Notes: generated from the sequence alone by a model not told the origin. A stretch of DNA of 64,000 nucleotides from Pokkaliibacter sp046614695 (GCF_046614695.1 NZ_JBKKHQ010000001.1:186001-250000); one strand, 5' to 3'; positions 8,023 through 17,307 are shown, counted from the first letter of the stretch. A program made the numbers and translations.

Positions 8023-9198
8023 TTATTCGCCTTCAAGCCCGGTAATGGGTTTGACACTATCCCAAGTGCGGCACTTGGGACATTGCCAATGTAATTGGCG
8101 GGTCCTGAAGCCACAATTTGCGCACAAGTATACAGGTCTTGCCTGTGTTAGGTCATCCAGCGTGCGGCGTGTAATCGTCAGTGTATCGGCGACAACTCCG
8201 CCGGCGCCGGGGCCAACACGAGCTAAAAGATAGGAAGCCGCTTTTAATGTTGGCCTGCTTTTAAGTTGTGCCAGAAAGAAATCATCGACGGGTCGATCCA
8301 GTGACTCCATTAAACGTGCCCGAGCAATCAAAATGCTGCTGGCCTGCGAAGCCTGATACCAGTCTTCCAGCAGTTTGATCAACTTTCCTCTGTGGCCGAT
8401 TGCTGTATAGACCTCGAGAAGTAAGCTCAAGCCCTCAACGAGGCGCTCCTTGTTGTATCGACGGAAACTTTTGATATCTCTGAGGGCAATTCGCCAGTGA
8501 CTTTGCTGAAGAGCCCAGCGGCAGCGTGCCAGTAAAGCGCGATGCATTCCTCGCTTCATGTTCAGAGCATCTTCCCAGGAGCGTTGAGCATCGGAGGGAT
8601 GTTTTTGCTGAAGAGCAAGTTCGGCGATCTCGCAGTGATAATGCGCAATACGAGCCCGGGTACCTGAATCGTCCTGCAATGCCAGATAACGGGACATGAC
8701 ATCAATAGCTTTTTCCCAATCCCGCTCCTGCTCATAGATATCAGCCAACAAAGAGAGGACTTCGAGGCGATTCGTCGTTTCAGGTCGGTTCAGAAACTGC
8801 AGCAGGATATCTTCTGCTCTGTCGAGAAGGCCGCTGGACAGGTAATCCCTCGCAAGGCCGATACGGACATGCTGACGTTGCCTTGAGCTAAGATCACCTC
8901 GTTCAAGAAGATTGAGGTGTACACGCACCGCTCTTGCGACATCACCCTTTCGTCTGAAAAGATCTGCTACGGCAAGGTGAATATCGATCGCATCTGAATC
9001 AAGCTCAAGTGCCCTTTCAAAGGACTCCATGGCTTCATCATTACGATCGCTGAGGAGATGTTGCAGGCCAAGATAATATTCATGACGAAGACGGCTGGCC
9101 ATAGCCATCAAGCGCTGTTTGCGTAAGCGCCCGGACCCCATTGACCAGCCTAAGAGCAGCGCGGCAATAATCCCGAAAAGATATATCCAGGGATGCAT
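8023..9198 (-). CDS. lapB: Lipopolysaccharide assembly protein LapB
   Basis: A 391-aa inner-membrane protein: one N-terminal membrane anchor (HPWIYLFGIIAALLLGWSMG), then about nine TPR units facing the cytoplasm, and a C-terminal rubredoxin-like zinc knuckle (YLCANCGFRTRQLHWQCPKCRTWDS). In E. coli LapB recruits FtsH to degrade LpxC and so limits lipid A synthesis. The gene follows lapA by 15 bp, the usual operon. All four zinc-ligand cysteines are present. Confidence 0.95.
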   Translation of the reverse strand: MHPWIYLFGIIAALLLGWSMGSGRLRKQRLMAMASRLRHEYYLGLQHLLSDRNDEAMESFERALELDSDAIDIHLAVADLFRRKGDVARAVRVHLNLLERGDLSSRQRQHVRIGLARDYLSSGLLDRAEDILLQFLNRPETTNRLEVLSLLADIYEQERDWEKAIDVMSRYLALQDDSGTRARIAHYHCEIAELALQQKHPSDAQRSWEDALNMKRGMHRALLARCRWALQQSHWRIALRDIKSFRRYNKERLVEGLSLLLEVYTAIGHRGKLIKLLEDWYQASQASSILIARARLMESLDRPVDDFFLAQLKSRPTLKAASYLLARVGPGAGGVVADTLTITRRTLDDLTQARPVYLCANCGFRTRQLHWQCPKCRTWDSVKPITGLEGE

Positions 9199-9213
9199 GC
9201 AACAGAGAACTTA

Positions 9214-9522
9214 TTAAACTTGTGGAGCAGACTTGAGCTTAGCCAGCTCGGTATTGTTTTGATTCAGCTTACGCTTAAGCTGCAATACCTTTGCCTTCAT
9301 GCGAAGCAGCATCAACACGCTCAGTGAGACACCAATAACTCCACCAATAAAGAAGCTTAGAATCAGCCAGAAAGATACGCTGAAAGCAGGCAGGGAGAAG
9401 ACAATAAAGTCCAGAGGAACGGGCTGGGTGTTATGGATAGCGAACATGATGCCGATTAACAAAAGAACCAGCGTGGCAAGACCGAGCAGCAATCCTTTGA
9501 GTAGACGCACAGTATTCCTCAC
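9214..9522 (-). CDS. lapA: Lipopolysaccharide assembly protein LapA
   Basis: A 102-aa protein with two membrane helices (LLKGLLLGLATLVLLLIGIMFAIHN and FWLILSFFIGGVIGVSLSVLMLL) around the conserved QPVPLDF periplasmic loop, followed by a short C-terminal coiled coil. This is the LapA/YciS layout. It acts with LapB in lipopolysaccharide assembly and sits directly upstream of it. Confidence 0.92.
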   Translation of the reverse strand: MRNTVRLLKGLLLGLATLVLLLIGIMFAIHNTQPVPLDFIVFSLPAFSVSFWLILSFFIGGVIGVSLSVLMLLRMKAKVLQLKRKLNQNNTELAKLKSAPQV

Positions 9523-9630
9523 TTCATCAAATTAACGTATCGGCATTGTAAAGAAGCACAACGCATGCGCCAAGCGAAGACATGCAATGACACGAAAGCA
9601 TCACTCTTTAAGTAGAAGACTTTCGGCTGA

Positions 9631-9912
9631 TCAGTCGCAGTTGACTTGATCTCGTAGCTCTTTGCCAGGTTTAAAGTGTGGAACGTATTTAGGGCCCAAG
9701 GGAACTGATTCACCTGTTTTAGGATTTCTGCCAACCCGCGGCGCCCTGAAGTGAAGTGAAAAACTCCCAAACCCTCGAATCTCGATTCTGTCGCCCTGGG
9801 CCAGTGACTCTGACATATGATCCAGGATAGTTTTGACAGCCATCTCGACATCTCTGATCGGCATTTCTGGGTGACGAGCAATCAGACGCTCGATCAATTC
9901 AGATTTGGTCAT
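9631..9912 (-). CDS. ihfB: Integration host factor subunit beta
   Basis: A 93-aa DNA-bending protein of the HU/IHF family. MTKSELIERLIARHPEMPIRDVEMAVKTILDHM and the arm segment GRNPKTGESVPLGPKYVPHFKPGKELRDQVN identify the beta subunit. AAGGAGAAGGG precedes the ATG. It lies downstream of rpsA, as in most gammaproteobacteria, with its own intergenic region carrying an IHF consensus match. In E. coli ihfB is autoregulated, so this site may serve the same purpose. Confidence 0.96.
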   Translation of the reverse strand: MTKSELIERLIARHPEMPIRDVEMAVKTILDHMSESLAQGDRIEIRGFGSFSLHFRAPRVGRNPKTGESVPLGPKYVPHFKPGKELRDQVNCD

Positions 9913-10102
9913 GCCCTTCTCCTTGATTAAGTCAGCTTGTCTTCGTGAGAAAACTTCACCAATAGCTATCTGTAATCTGCACTGAGGTGACCAGTCGATA
10001 CTGGTTAACCATATTCAGCCACATCAGCAATTGTTCAAAAAACAAACTACGTTTTTTAAAGATAAAAAAAAGATCGAGGAAAATCAATTACTCAGTCTTT
10101 TT

Positions 10103-10115
10103 AATCAAGGGTTTA
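10103..10115. promoter_or_regulatory. IHF consensus match upstream of ihfB
   Basis: AATCAAGGGTTTA fits the IHF consensus WATCAANNNNTTR at every defined position. It lies in the AT-rich stretch between rpsA and ihfB, with an A-tract (GATAAAAAAAAGATC, about 10061-10075) on its 5' side, a common flank of strong IHF sites. Autoregulation of ihfB is known in E. coli; that this site does the same is inference. Confidence 0.45.
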
Positions 10116-10140
10116 GCGAAAGTAATTCACCCAAACAAAA

Positions 10141-10160
10141 ACACGGCCCTGAGGCCGTGT
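10141..10160 (-). terminator. rpsA terminator
   Basis: The 8-bp perfect stem ACACGGCC / GGCCGTGT has a 4-base loop. On the minus strand it is followed by TTTTTGTTTGG. It lies about 20 bp past the rpsA stop. Confidence 0.9.
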
Positions 10161-10179
10161 TAGATTTCTTGCTGTCTGA

Positions 10180-11859
10180 TCAGGACTTTTTCATTTGCTC
10201 CTTGATCAGGTCTCCAATGGTGGTTGGACCACTGGCGGTTTCAGTGGTCGCCTGTTTCAGGCTTTCCATAGCGGTTTTTTCTTCCGCTACATCCTTGGCT
10301 TTGACGGACAGAGTAATATTGCGGTTTTTACGATCGATCTGCTGAATACGTGCTTCAAGCATGTCGCCCACACTGACCACGGCAGAGGCATCTGCAGCGC
10401 CATCACGACTAATTTCACCCGCTCGAATATAGCCTTCAACGCCCTCAACCAGTTCAACGGTTGCACCTTTGGCGTCAACACTGATCACCTTGGCATTAAC
10501 AACAGCTCCCTTCTCATTGAGAGAGACATAGCTCATGAAAGGATCTTCATCCAGTTGTTTGATACCAAGAGAAATGCGCTCACGCTCTGGATCAACAGCG
10601 AGAACCACCGTCTCAATGTCTTCACCTTTGCGGTAGTTCTTCACCACTTCTTCTGGTGATTCATTCCAGGTGATATCTGACATATGAACCAGACCGTCGA
10701 TACCACCATCGAGACCAACAAAAACACCAAAATCAGTAATGGACTTGATCTTGCCGCTGATCCGATCGCCTTTATTAAAGTTGGAAGAAAATGCTTCCCA
10801 AGGATTGGCAACACATTGCTTCATACCAAGGGATATGCGGCGGCGATCCTCATCAATATCAAGAATCATCACATCCACTTCGTCACCCATTTGAACGACC
10901 TTGGAGGGATGAATGTTCTTGTTGGTCCAGTCCATTTCGGACACATGAACCAGACCTTCAATACCGTCTTCAATCTCGGCAAAACAGCCGTAATCGGTAA
11001 GATTGGTCACACGAGCATGAGTAATCGAGTTTTCCGGGAAGCGCTTCTTGATGTTTTCCCAGGGATCTTCGCCAAGCTGTTTAATGCCCAGGGAAACGCG
11101 CTGACGCTCACGGTCGAACTTCAGGACCATCACATCAATTTCGTCACCCACTGCAAGCATTTCGCTGGGATGACGAACACGTTTCCATGCCATATCAGTG
11201 ATATGCAGCAGACCATCAACACCGCCTAGATCCACGAATGCACCGTAGTCGGTCAGATTCTTAACGATCCCCTGAAGCTTCTGGCCTTCCTGCAGGTTGG
11301 TGAGCAAAGACTCACGCTCAGCGGAATTTTCAGCTTCAAGCACTGCTCGGCGGCTTACGACAACGTTATTCCGTTTGGCATCCAGCTTGATCAACTTGAA
11401 CTCAAGCTCTTTACCTTCTAGATGAGAGGTGTCACGCAGGGGACGAACATCAACCAGTGAGCCCGGCAAAAAGGCACGAACTGCATCGACATCGACCGTG
11501 AAGCCACCTTTGACACGCCCGGAGATAATGCCTTTAACGGTATCGCCATTCTCGAACGCTTTTTCAAGTTCGACCCAGGCTTCAGCACGCTTGGCTTTTT
11601 CACGGGAGAGACGGGTAGCGCCAAAGCCATCTTCGAGGGCTTCGACTGCTACAGTGACAGTGTCACCGACTGACAGGGTATGAGTTCCCTTATCATCCAG
11701 AAACTGGCTGACCGGGATAACCCCTTCAGATTTCAGACCGGCATTGACTGTCACCCACTCTTTGTCGACAGCGACGACGGTTCCTTCGATGATAGAGCCA
11801 ACCTTGAGATCAAGATCTTTTAAGCTCTCTTCAAACAGTTCAGCAAAACTCTCGCTCAT
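10180..11859 (-). CDS. rpsA: 30S ribosomal protein S1
   Basis: A 559-aa RNA-binding protein with six S1 (OB-fold) domains. The first begins VGSIIEGTVVAVDKEWVTVNAGLKSEG and the later ones repeat the pattern GxVxxxTDYGAFVDLGGVDGLLHITDMAW. S1 unfolds mRNA leaders and helps start translation. The ATG at 11859 (MSESFAELFEES) has AGGAACGAAC upstream and gives the family length; the longer frame to 11919 is not needed. It lies between cmk and ihfB in the standard order and ends in a clear terminator. Confidence 0.97.
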   Translation of the reverse strand: MSESFAELFEESLKDLDLKVGSIIEGTVVAVDKEWVTVNAGLKSEGVIPVSQFLDDKGTHTLSVGDTVTVAVEALEDGFGATRLSREKAKRAEAWVELEKAFENGDTVKGIISGRVKGGFTVDVDAVRAFLPGSLVDVRPLRDTSHLEGKELEFKLIKLDAKRNNVVVSRRAVLEAENSAERESLLTNLQEGQKLQGIVKNLTDYGAFVDLGGVDGLLHITDMAWKRVRHPSEMLAVGDEIDVMVLKFDRERQRVSLGIKQLGEDPWENIKKRFPENSITHARVTNLTDYGCFAEIEDGIEGLVHVSEMDWTNKNIHPSKVVQMGDEVDVMILDIDEDRRRISLGMKQCVANPWEAFSSNFNKGDRISGKIKSITDFGVFVGLDGGIDGLVHMSDITWNESPEEVVKNYRKGEDIETVVLAVDPERERISLGIKQLDEDPFMSYVSLNEKGAVVNAKVISVDAKGATVELVEGVEGYIRAGEISRDGAADASAVVSVGDMLEARIQQIDRKNRNITLSVKAKDVAEEKTAMESLKQATTETASGPTTIGDLIKEQMKKS

Positions 11860-11992
11860 GTTCGTTCCTGTGACGCCAGAAATAATTCTGCATCGGTTTA
11901 ACCATGCACCAGACCGCATGGGTCAATGACAAGAAATCCGATGAGCGACTGTCTGGGAAAGCTCAACGAACCCAACTAAGAAAACACATCTT

Positions 11993-12682
11993 CTACACCA
12001 GCTCTCGTTCACGTAGGAGTTGCCCAATTCGGGCGACGACGGTGTCGATGTCCAGCTCACTGGAATCAATAATGACTGCATCCAAAGCCGGTTTGAGCGG
12101 TGCAATACTGCGGTTCATATCCTGCGCATCGCGCGCCTGAATATCGTGTAAAATCTTATCAAAGCTAGCACTGGCCCCCTGCTTTTGCAACTGAAGCACC
12201 CGGCGGCGAGCTCGCTCCTCTGCGGAGGCAGTGAGATACACCTTAAGAGGTGCTTCAGGAAAGATTACCGTGCCCATGTCACGACCATCCGCGACTAACC
12301 CCTGATCGGTTGAAAACGCGCGCTGTCTATCAAGAAGCGCCTGTCGAACCGAAGGGTAAGAGGCCACCTTTGACGCTAGCGCTCCCACCTCTTCATTACG
12401 AATGGCTCGAGTGACGTCTTCACCTTCAAGAATAACGCTCACTCCTTCATGACCCTTCAGTGCATTGAACTGCACATCAAGACAGGCTGCCAAGGTGGTA
12501 ATGGCATCAACATTTTCAATCGCGATCGAGTGTTTTTGGCTGGCAAGCCCCACAAGACGATAAAGCGCACCACTGTCCAGCAACTGCCACTGCAGCATTT
12601 CGGCCAGACGTTTACAGACGGTACCTTTTCCAGAACCACTGGGGCCATCCACAGTAATAACAGGAGCGGTATTTTTAGACAT
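11993..12682 (-). CDS. cmk: Cytidylate kinase
   Basis: Phosphorylates CMP and dCMP with ATP. The 229-aa protein has the P-loop VDGPSGSGKGTVCKRLAEML, followed by LLDSGALYRL, VADGRDMGTVIFPEAPLKVYLTA and RARRR, all typical of bacterial CMP kinase. It starts 3 bp after the tyrA-aroA stop, so it is translated in the same operon, and is followed by rpsA. Confidence 0.96.
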   Translation of the reverse strand: MSKNTAPVITVDGPSGSGKGTVCKRLAEMLQWQLLDSGALYRLVGLASQKHSIAIENVDAITTLAACLDVQFNALKGHEGVSVILEGEDVTRAIRNEEVGALASKVASYPSVRQALLDRQRAFSTDQGLVADGRDMGTVIFPEAPLKVYLTASAEERARRRVLQLQKQGASASFDKILHDIQARDAQDMNRSIAPLKPALDAVIIDSSELDIDTVVARIGQLLRERELV

Positions 12683-12685
12683 GAA

Positions 12686-14926
12686 TCATCCAGTTGTAGT
12701 GAGGTTCAAGCCCGCAGACTTGGCCAGTGTCTGAAAAGACGTAAAGTAGGCATCCAGCCCTTCACATTCTTCGATAGTAACTTTGCCGCTCGCACGAGAG
12801 GCAGCAATACTCAGCGCCAGAGCAAGACGCTGGTTGCCCTGACAAGTCAAAGCCGCACTTTGCAGTAATGGTGACGGATCACTGCTATTGGCAAGACCCA
12901 TCACACTGATAACATCCTGAGTTTCGATGACAATACCCAGCTTTCGTAGCTCAGCCCCTAGACTCTGAATACTTTTCATCGTCAATGAACGCTGCGCGCT
13001 ACCCATATTGAAGGTGGTTATTCCTTCCGCAAAGCTGGCGGCAACCACTAAGAGCATCAGCTCATCCGTGGCGCGAGACACTACCGTTTCATCAAGCGAT
13101 GCTCCCTTAAGGGCCTGATAACGCACTCGAAGATTACCCATAGGTTCTTCGGTCTCGCATGAAACCGGATGAGGTTCGATTTCAATATTGGCACCCATCG
13201 CCTTGAGCGCGTTCAAAAAGCCGGTACGAGTTGGATTTAATCCGACATTTTCCAGAACAATATCACTGCCGGGCGTTACTGCCGCTAGCACAACAAAGTA
13301 CGCCGCGTAAGAACAGTCTGCAGGTACGTTCACTGTAGTGGCTTTCAGTACACTTCCAGGTGCTAACGCCACCGAGTTTTCGCTATAGCGAATGTGGGCG
13401 CCGAAACGGGCAAGCATTCGCTCAGTATGGTCGCGTGTCACCACAGGTAGCTTAATGTTAACTCCTGAGCTCGCGTACAGGCCTGCCAACAGAAGCGCGG
13501 ATTTGATCTGTGCACTTGGCGTGCTCAGTGAGACATCGCCCCCTTCAAGCACTGCTTTTCCGTGAAGATAAATCGGTGCATGACCTGTTTGGGTACGAGC
13601 AATTCCGCCAATGGACTTGATGGCCTGAGCGGTTTCCGCCATGGAGCGGCTGCTGAGAAACGCATCGCCTGTTAATACAGAGTCAAATGACTGACCACTG
13701 AGCAGGCCGGTGAGCAATCGCATTGAGGTTGCCGATCTGCCCAGATAGATTTCGCCGGGTGGTTGTTTGAGACCATGAAGCCCAACGCCGTGGACAGTCA
13801 GACGTCCTTCTTTTGGCCCCTCAATCACGACGCCCATATCTCGAAGGCCCTGAATGACAGCCAGGCTGTCTTCGTTCTCATAGAAGCCTTCGATAACAGT
13901 CGTCCCTTCTGCAATAGCACCCAGAATGACTGCGCGATGTGAAATGGACCGATCACCAGGAATGTCTATACGCCCACGACAGAAACTGCCAGGGTGAACC
14001 TCATAGGTCGAGGAGCCAGATAAATGGGCATCGGAGGTATAGGCGGTGCCTTCCAGAATACGTGAAAAGTGTTCACGTGCGGCTTTAGCGCGTGTAAACA
14101 CACCCAGCATTGAAAGGCTGTCGCCCGTTTCAACGGCCTTACGCAGCACGGCAAGATCATCGGTAAAGCGATCAAGCACATTCAAAACGGAAGATTTGTT
14201 GGCAAGAAAGATATCGTGCCACATGGTCGGGTCACTGGCGGCGATGCGAGTGAAATCACGAAAACCACCAGCGGCATAACGGAAAATATCGAGATTTTCC
14301 TGATCTTTAGCCAGTGTATCGACAAGACTAAAAGCCAGCAGATGTGGCAGGTGACTGGTGGCTGCCAGCACCTCATCGTGGTGCTCAACCGCCATTTCAA
14401 GTACTTCAGCACCCGCCATTTCCCATACCTGGCGAATCATCGACGTTGCTTCAATTGATGATTCAGGCAAAGGCGTAAGAATGACCTTATGGCGCTGAAA
14501 CAGATCCTCTTTGGCCGCACTCATGCCACTGTTTTCTGCCCCGGCAATCGGATGGCCTGGCACCCAGCCTTCTGGCATGGGGGAGAATAACCGGCGTGAA
14601 AAGCTCACCAAATTACCTTTGGTGGAGCCCACATCGGTAAGGAGCACATTCTCTTTGAGGAAAGGTGCAATTTGCGTCAGTACGCTTTCCATCGCTTTGA
14701 CAGGCACCGCAAGAACGATCATCGTTGCCTCGCGTACTGCGCTCTCAAGTGAGTCAGCGATACGATCAACTGCTCCACGGGACAGCGCCAGCTGGCAATT
14801 CTCTTCTTTGAGATCAAAGCCTGTCAGCGTGGAGGACGTTCCCTTTTTCTTCAGGGCCAGGGCCAGCGATCCACCAATAAGCCCCAACCCGATAAAGAGA
14901 ATATGCTCGGTACTAAATCGACTCAT
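12686..14926 (-). CDS. tyrA: Fused prephenate dehydrogenase (TyrA) and EPSP synthase-like (AroA) protein; AroA half lacks key residues
   Basis: A 746-aa fusion. Residues 1 to about 290 are TyrA, which oxidises prephenate towards tyrosine. The NAD motif FIGLGLIGGSLALALKKKG, DVGSTKG, GHPIAGAENSG, ATSHLPHLLAFSLV and GFRDFTRIAASDPTMW are all intact. Residues about 310-746 align along the whole AroA fold (IPGDRSISHR, SAQIKSALLLAGLYA, TRDHTERML, NPTRTGFLNALKAMGA). Many catalytic positions differ from the family: GDK to GDR326; GNSGTS to G-R397-S-A399-T; VKESDRI to SLTMKSI (L648, T649, S652); GDHR to GN698Q699R; TSFPNF to AYFTSF. The AroA half may therefore be catalytically inactive. The start codon overlaps the pheA stop by one base. 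There are no stop codons or frameshifts. Confidence 0.9.
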   Translation of the reverse strand: MSRFSTEHILFIGLGLIGGSLALALKKKGTSSTLTGFDLKEENCQLALSRGAVDRIADSLESAVREATMIVLAVPVKAMESVLTQIAPFLKENVLLTDVGSTKGNLVSFSRRLFSPMPEGWVPGHPIAGAENSGMSAAKEDLFQRHKVILTPLPESSIEATSMIRQVWEMAGAEVLEMAVEHHDEVLAATSHLPHLLAFSLVDTLAKDQENLDIFRYAAGGFRDFTRIAASDPTMWHDIFLANKSSVLNVLDRFTDDLAVLRKAVETGDSLSMLGVFTRAKAAREHFSRILEGTAYTSDAHLSGSSTYEVHPGSFCRGRIDIPGDRSISHRAVILGAIAEGTTVIEGFYENEDSLAVIQGLRDMGVVIEGPKEGRLTVHGVGLHGLKQPPGEIYLGRSATSMRLLTGLLSGQSFDSVLTGDAFLSSRSMAETAQAIKSIGGIARTQTGHAPIYLHGKAVLEGGDVSLSTPSAQIKSALLLAGLYASSGVNIKLPVVTRDHTERMLARFGAHIRYSENSVALAPGSVLKATTVNVPADCSYAAYFVVLAAVTPGSDIVLENVGLNPTRTGFLNALKAMGANIEIEPHPVSCETEEPMGNLRVRYQALKGASLDETVVSRATDELMLLVVAASFAEGITTFNMGSAQRSLTMKSIQSLGAELRKLGIVIETQDVISVMGLANSSDPSPLLQSAALTCQGNQRLALALSIAASRASGKVTIEECEGLDAYFTSFQTLAKSAGLNLTTTG

Positions 14927-16032
14927 TAAATAACGGCCTGTGGGTAGGAGCCCAGAATTTTCAGGAGAATTGACTTCTCTCCGACTTCTTTCAGAACCTG
15001 CTTGATAGGCTCATCATCCTGATGGCCCACAAAATCGATATAGAACACATAACCCCAGGCGCCGTCTTTCGCAGGGCGCGAGTCGATGCGGGTCAGGTCG
15101 ATTCCAGCACGATAAAAGGGTTCAAGAATCTGATACAGCGCGCCTGGCTGATGCTGCGATCCGGCAATAATGGAGGTTTTGTCGCGCTGGCTTACCCCGA
15201 CAGACTCATGGCCAATGATGAGGAAGCGAGTAGTGTTCTCCGGATGGTCTTCGATATTGTTGTAGCCATGATCAAGACCGTAAGCCAGAGCAGCCATTTC
15301 ACCTGCAATGGCGGCAACGCCCTCACCTTCTTCGCTGACGCGACGGGCTGCTTCAGCGTTTGAACTCACCGCAATCAGTTCAACACTTGGGTAGTGGGAA
15401 TCAAGCCAGAGGCGACATTGGGCCAGAGACTGCTGGTGGGAATAAATACGGGTAATGGAGCGTAAATCTGAACCGGGTTTCACCAGCAGATTGTGGTGAA
15501 TCCGCAGCTCAACTTCACCTGAAATCTTAAGGCCGGACGCGCGGAAGTTATCCAGTGTGTGGTGGACAACGCCTTCAGTGGAATTCTCTACCGGAACGAC
15601 GCCGTATTTAACCGCTTGTGCTTCCACTTCACGGAAGACATCGTCAATCGTCGGCATGGCGACACAAACCGCAGAATGGCCAAAATGTTTAAGTGCCGCC
15701 TGTTCGGTAAAGGTGCCCGTTGGGCCAAGAAACGCCACGCGTACCGGGCTTTCAAGTGCCAGGCAGGCAGACATGATCTCGCGGAATAACCGGGCAACAA
15801 CAGCGCCTTCCAGCGGGCCTTCATTGCGATCAATAACTTTGCGCAATACCTGTGCTTCACGTTCTGGACGATAAAACACCGGATCGCCCTGATCAGGGGT
15901 ATGGTGATGCAGTTTGACTTCTGCCACCTGCATCGCGCATTTGGCACGAGCATTGATGAGGCGATGGATTTGCTGGTCGATGTCGTCAATCTGATCGCGC
16001 AGCAGGGCAAGCTGTTCTTGCTCAGTTGCCAT
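14926..16032 (-). CDS. pheA: Chorismate mutase / prephenate dehydratase (P-protein)
   Basis: A bifunctional 368-aa enzyme converting chorismate to prephenate and then phenylpyruvate. An N-terminal AroQ mutase domain (LLRDQIDDIDQQIHRLINARAKCAMQVAEVK) is followed by the dehydratase domain (VAFLGPTGTFTEQAALKHFG, GVVPVENSTEGVVHHTLDNF, ENTTRFLIIG). The C-terminal ACT domain, expected to bind phenylalanine for feedback control, starts at about TSIIAGSQHQPGALYQIL and has DSRP in place of the usual ESRP. The ATG at 16032 gives the family N-terminus; a longer frame to 16113 is spurious. It is downstream of serC and overlaps tyrA. The hisC2 gene found here in Pseudomonas is absent. Confidence 0.95.
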   Translation of the reverse strand: MATEQEQLALLRDQIDDIDQQIHRLINARAKCAMQVAEVKLHHHTPDQGDPVFYRPEREAQVLRKVIDRNEGPLEGAVVARLFREIMSACLALESPVRVAFLGPTGTFTEQAALKHFGHSAVCVAMPTIDDVFREVEAQAVKYGVVPVENSTEGVVHHTLDNFRASGLKISGEVELRIHHNLLVKPGSDLRSITRIYSHQQSLAQCRLWLDSHYPSVELIAVSSNAEAARRVSEEGEGVAAIAGEMAALAYGLDHGYNNIEDHPENTTRFLIIGHESVGVSQRDKTSIIAGSQHQPGALYQILEPFYRAGIDLTRIDSRPAKDGAWGYVFYIDFVGHQDDEPIKQVLKEVGEKSILLKILGSYPQAVI

Positions 16033-16133
16033 GAGAGTTCTCCGGTATTGCGTAGGGCGATGCCCAAAGCGGAAATAACTGAAATGTGGTAGCGCCTGTG
16101 ATGGTGCTACCACTGAAAAACATTTATCAGACG

Positions 16134-17219
16134 TTACCCTTTAAAGTGACGCTGTTCAAAGTCCTTCATAAAGCTGATGAGCGCATCGATCGCTGCCTCA
16201 GGCACTGCGTTGTAGATGCTGGCACGCATGCCACCGACGGAACGGTGACCTTTGAGGTTAAGCAGACCGGCTTCTTCGGATTCCTTCAGGAAGATATCTT
16301 CCAGTGAAGTATCTGCCAGCGTAAACGGCACATTCATCCAGCTGCGGTTGGCCAACGCAATAGGGTTAGCAAATAACGCGCTGTTATCAATCGCAGAGTA
16401 AAGCTTCATTGCCTTGCGCTCGTTGATCGTTGCCATTGCATCGACACCGCCCTGCTTCTTCAGCCATTGGAAGACCAGTCCGGACAGGTACCAGGCATAG
16501 GTCGGTGGCGTGTTGTACATCGAGGCATTTTCTGCCGCCACACGGTAGCTCATCATGGTTGGAATGGAAGCTATCTCACGGTTAAGCAGATCTTTCTTGA
16601 TGATCACCAGACACAGACCTGCCGGACCAATGTTCTTTTGAGCACCGGCATAGATCATGTCGAAACGTGAGACATCCAGTGGGCGAGATAGAATCGTGGA
16701 AGACATATCACAAACCAGTGGCGTGCTGGTTTCAGGGATGTAATCAAATTCAAGACCACCGATAGTCTCGTTGCTGCAGTAGTGCACATAAGCGGCATCC
16801 TGCTGCAGTGATAATTCTGCCTGGGTTGGCACACGGTGATACTTGTCTGCCTTCGTGGAGCCCGCCACATTGATGCTGGCGTAGCGAGAAGCTTCCTTGA
16901 TGGCTTTGGCAGACCAAACGCCAGTGTCGATATAGTCCGCTTTAGTGGAAGTGCCCAACAGGTTCATTGGAACAGAGCTGAATTGCAGGTTCGCACCACC
17001 TTGCAGGAACAGTATTTCATATTCAGCAGGGACGCTCAGTAGATCACGCAGATCCTGAGTTGCCTGTTCAGCGATACCGACAAATTCGTCACTCCTGTGA
17101 CTCATCTCCATTACGGACAGGCCTTTGCCATGCCAGTCCAGCATTTCTTCCTGTGCTTGTTGAAGAACAGCTTCCGGCAATGCAGCGGGGCCAGCACAGA
17201 AATTGTATGCGCGAGTCAT
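16134..17219 (-). CDS. serC: Phosphoserine aminotransferase
   Basis: A PLP-dependent class V aminotransferase making 3-phosphoserine for serine synthesis and acting in the PLP pathway. The 361-aa protein begins TRAYNFCAGPAALPEAVL. The PLP lysine is in MIYAGAQKNIGPAGL (K195), with FLQGGANLQFSSVPMNL and GGMRASIYNAV also present. ACGGAG lies upstream of the ATG at 17219. It sits between gyrA (upstream, with a terminator) and pheA, in the order seen in Pseudomonas. Confidence 0.96.
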   Translation of the reverse strand: MTRAYNFCAGPAALPEAVLQQAQEEMLDWHGKGLSVMEMSHRSDEFVGIAEQATQDLRDLLSVPAEYEILFLQGGANLQFSSVPMNLLGTSTKADYIDTGVWSAKAIKEASRYASINVAGSTKADKYHRVPTQAELSLQQDAAYVHYCSNETIGGLEFDYIPETSTPLVCDMSSTILSRPLDVSRFDMIYAGAQKNIGPAGLCLVIIKKDLLNREIASIPTMMSYRVAAENASMYNTPPTYAWYLSGLVFQWLKKQGGVDAMATINERKAMKLYSAIDNSALFANPIALANRSWMNVPFTLADTSLEDIFLKESEEAGLLNLKGHRSVGGMRASIYNAVPEAAIDALISFMKDFEQRHFKG

Positions 17220-17307
17220 GATGAAAAAATCTCCGTAATCAGGCCTTATGGCCATAGTTCGGGTAGTACGATTAGCTGTTGGATACAAATACGTTCTTAA
17301 GAAACAG

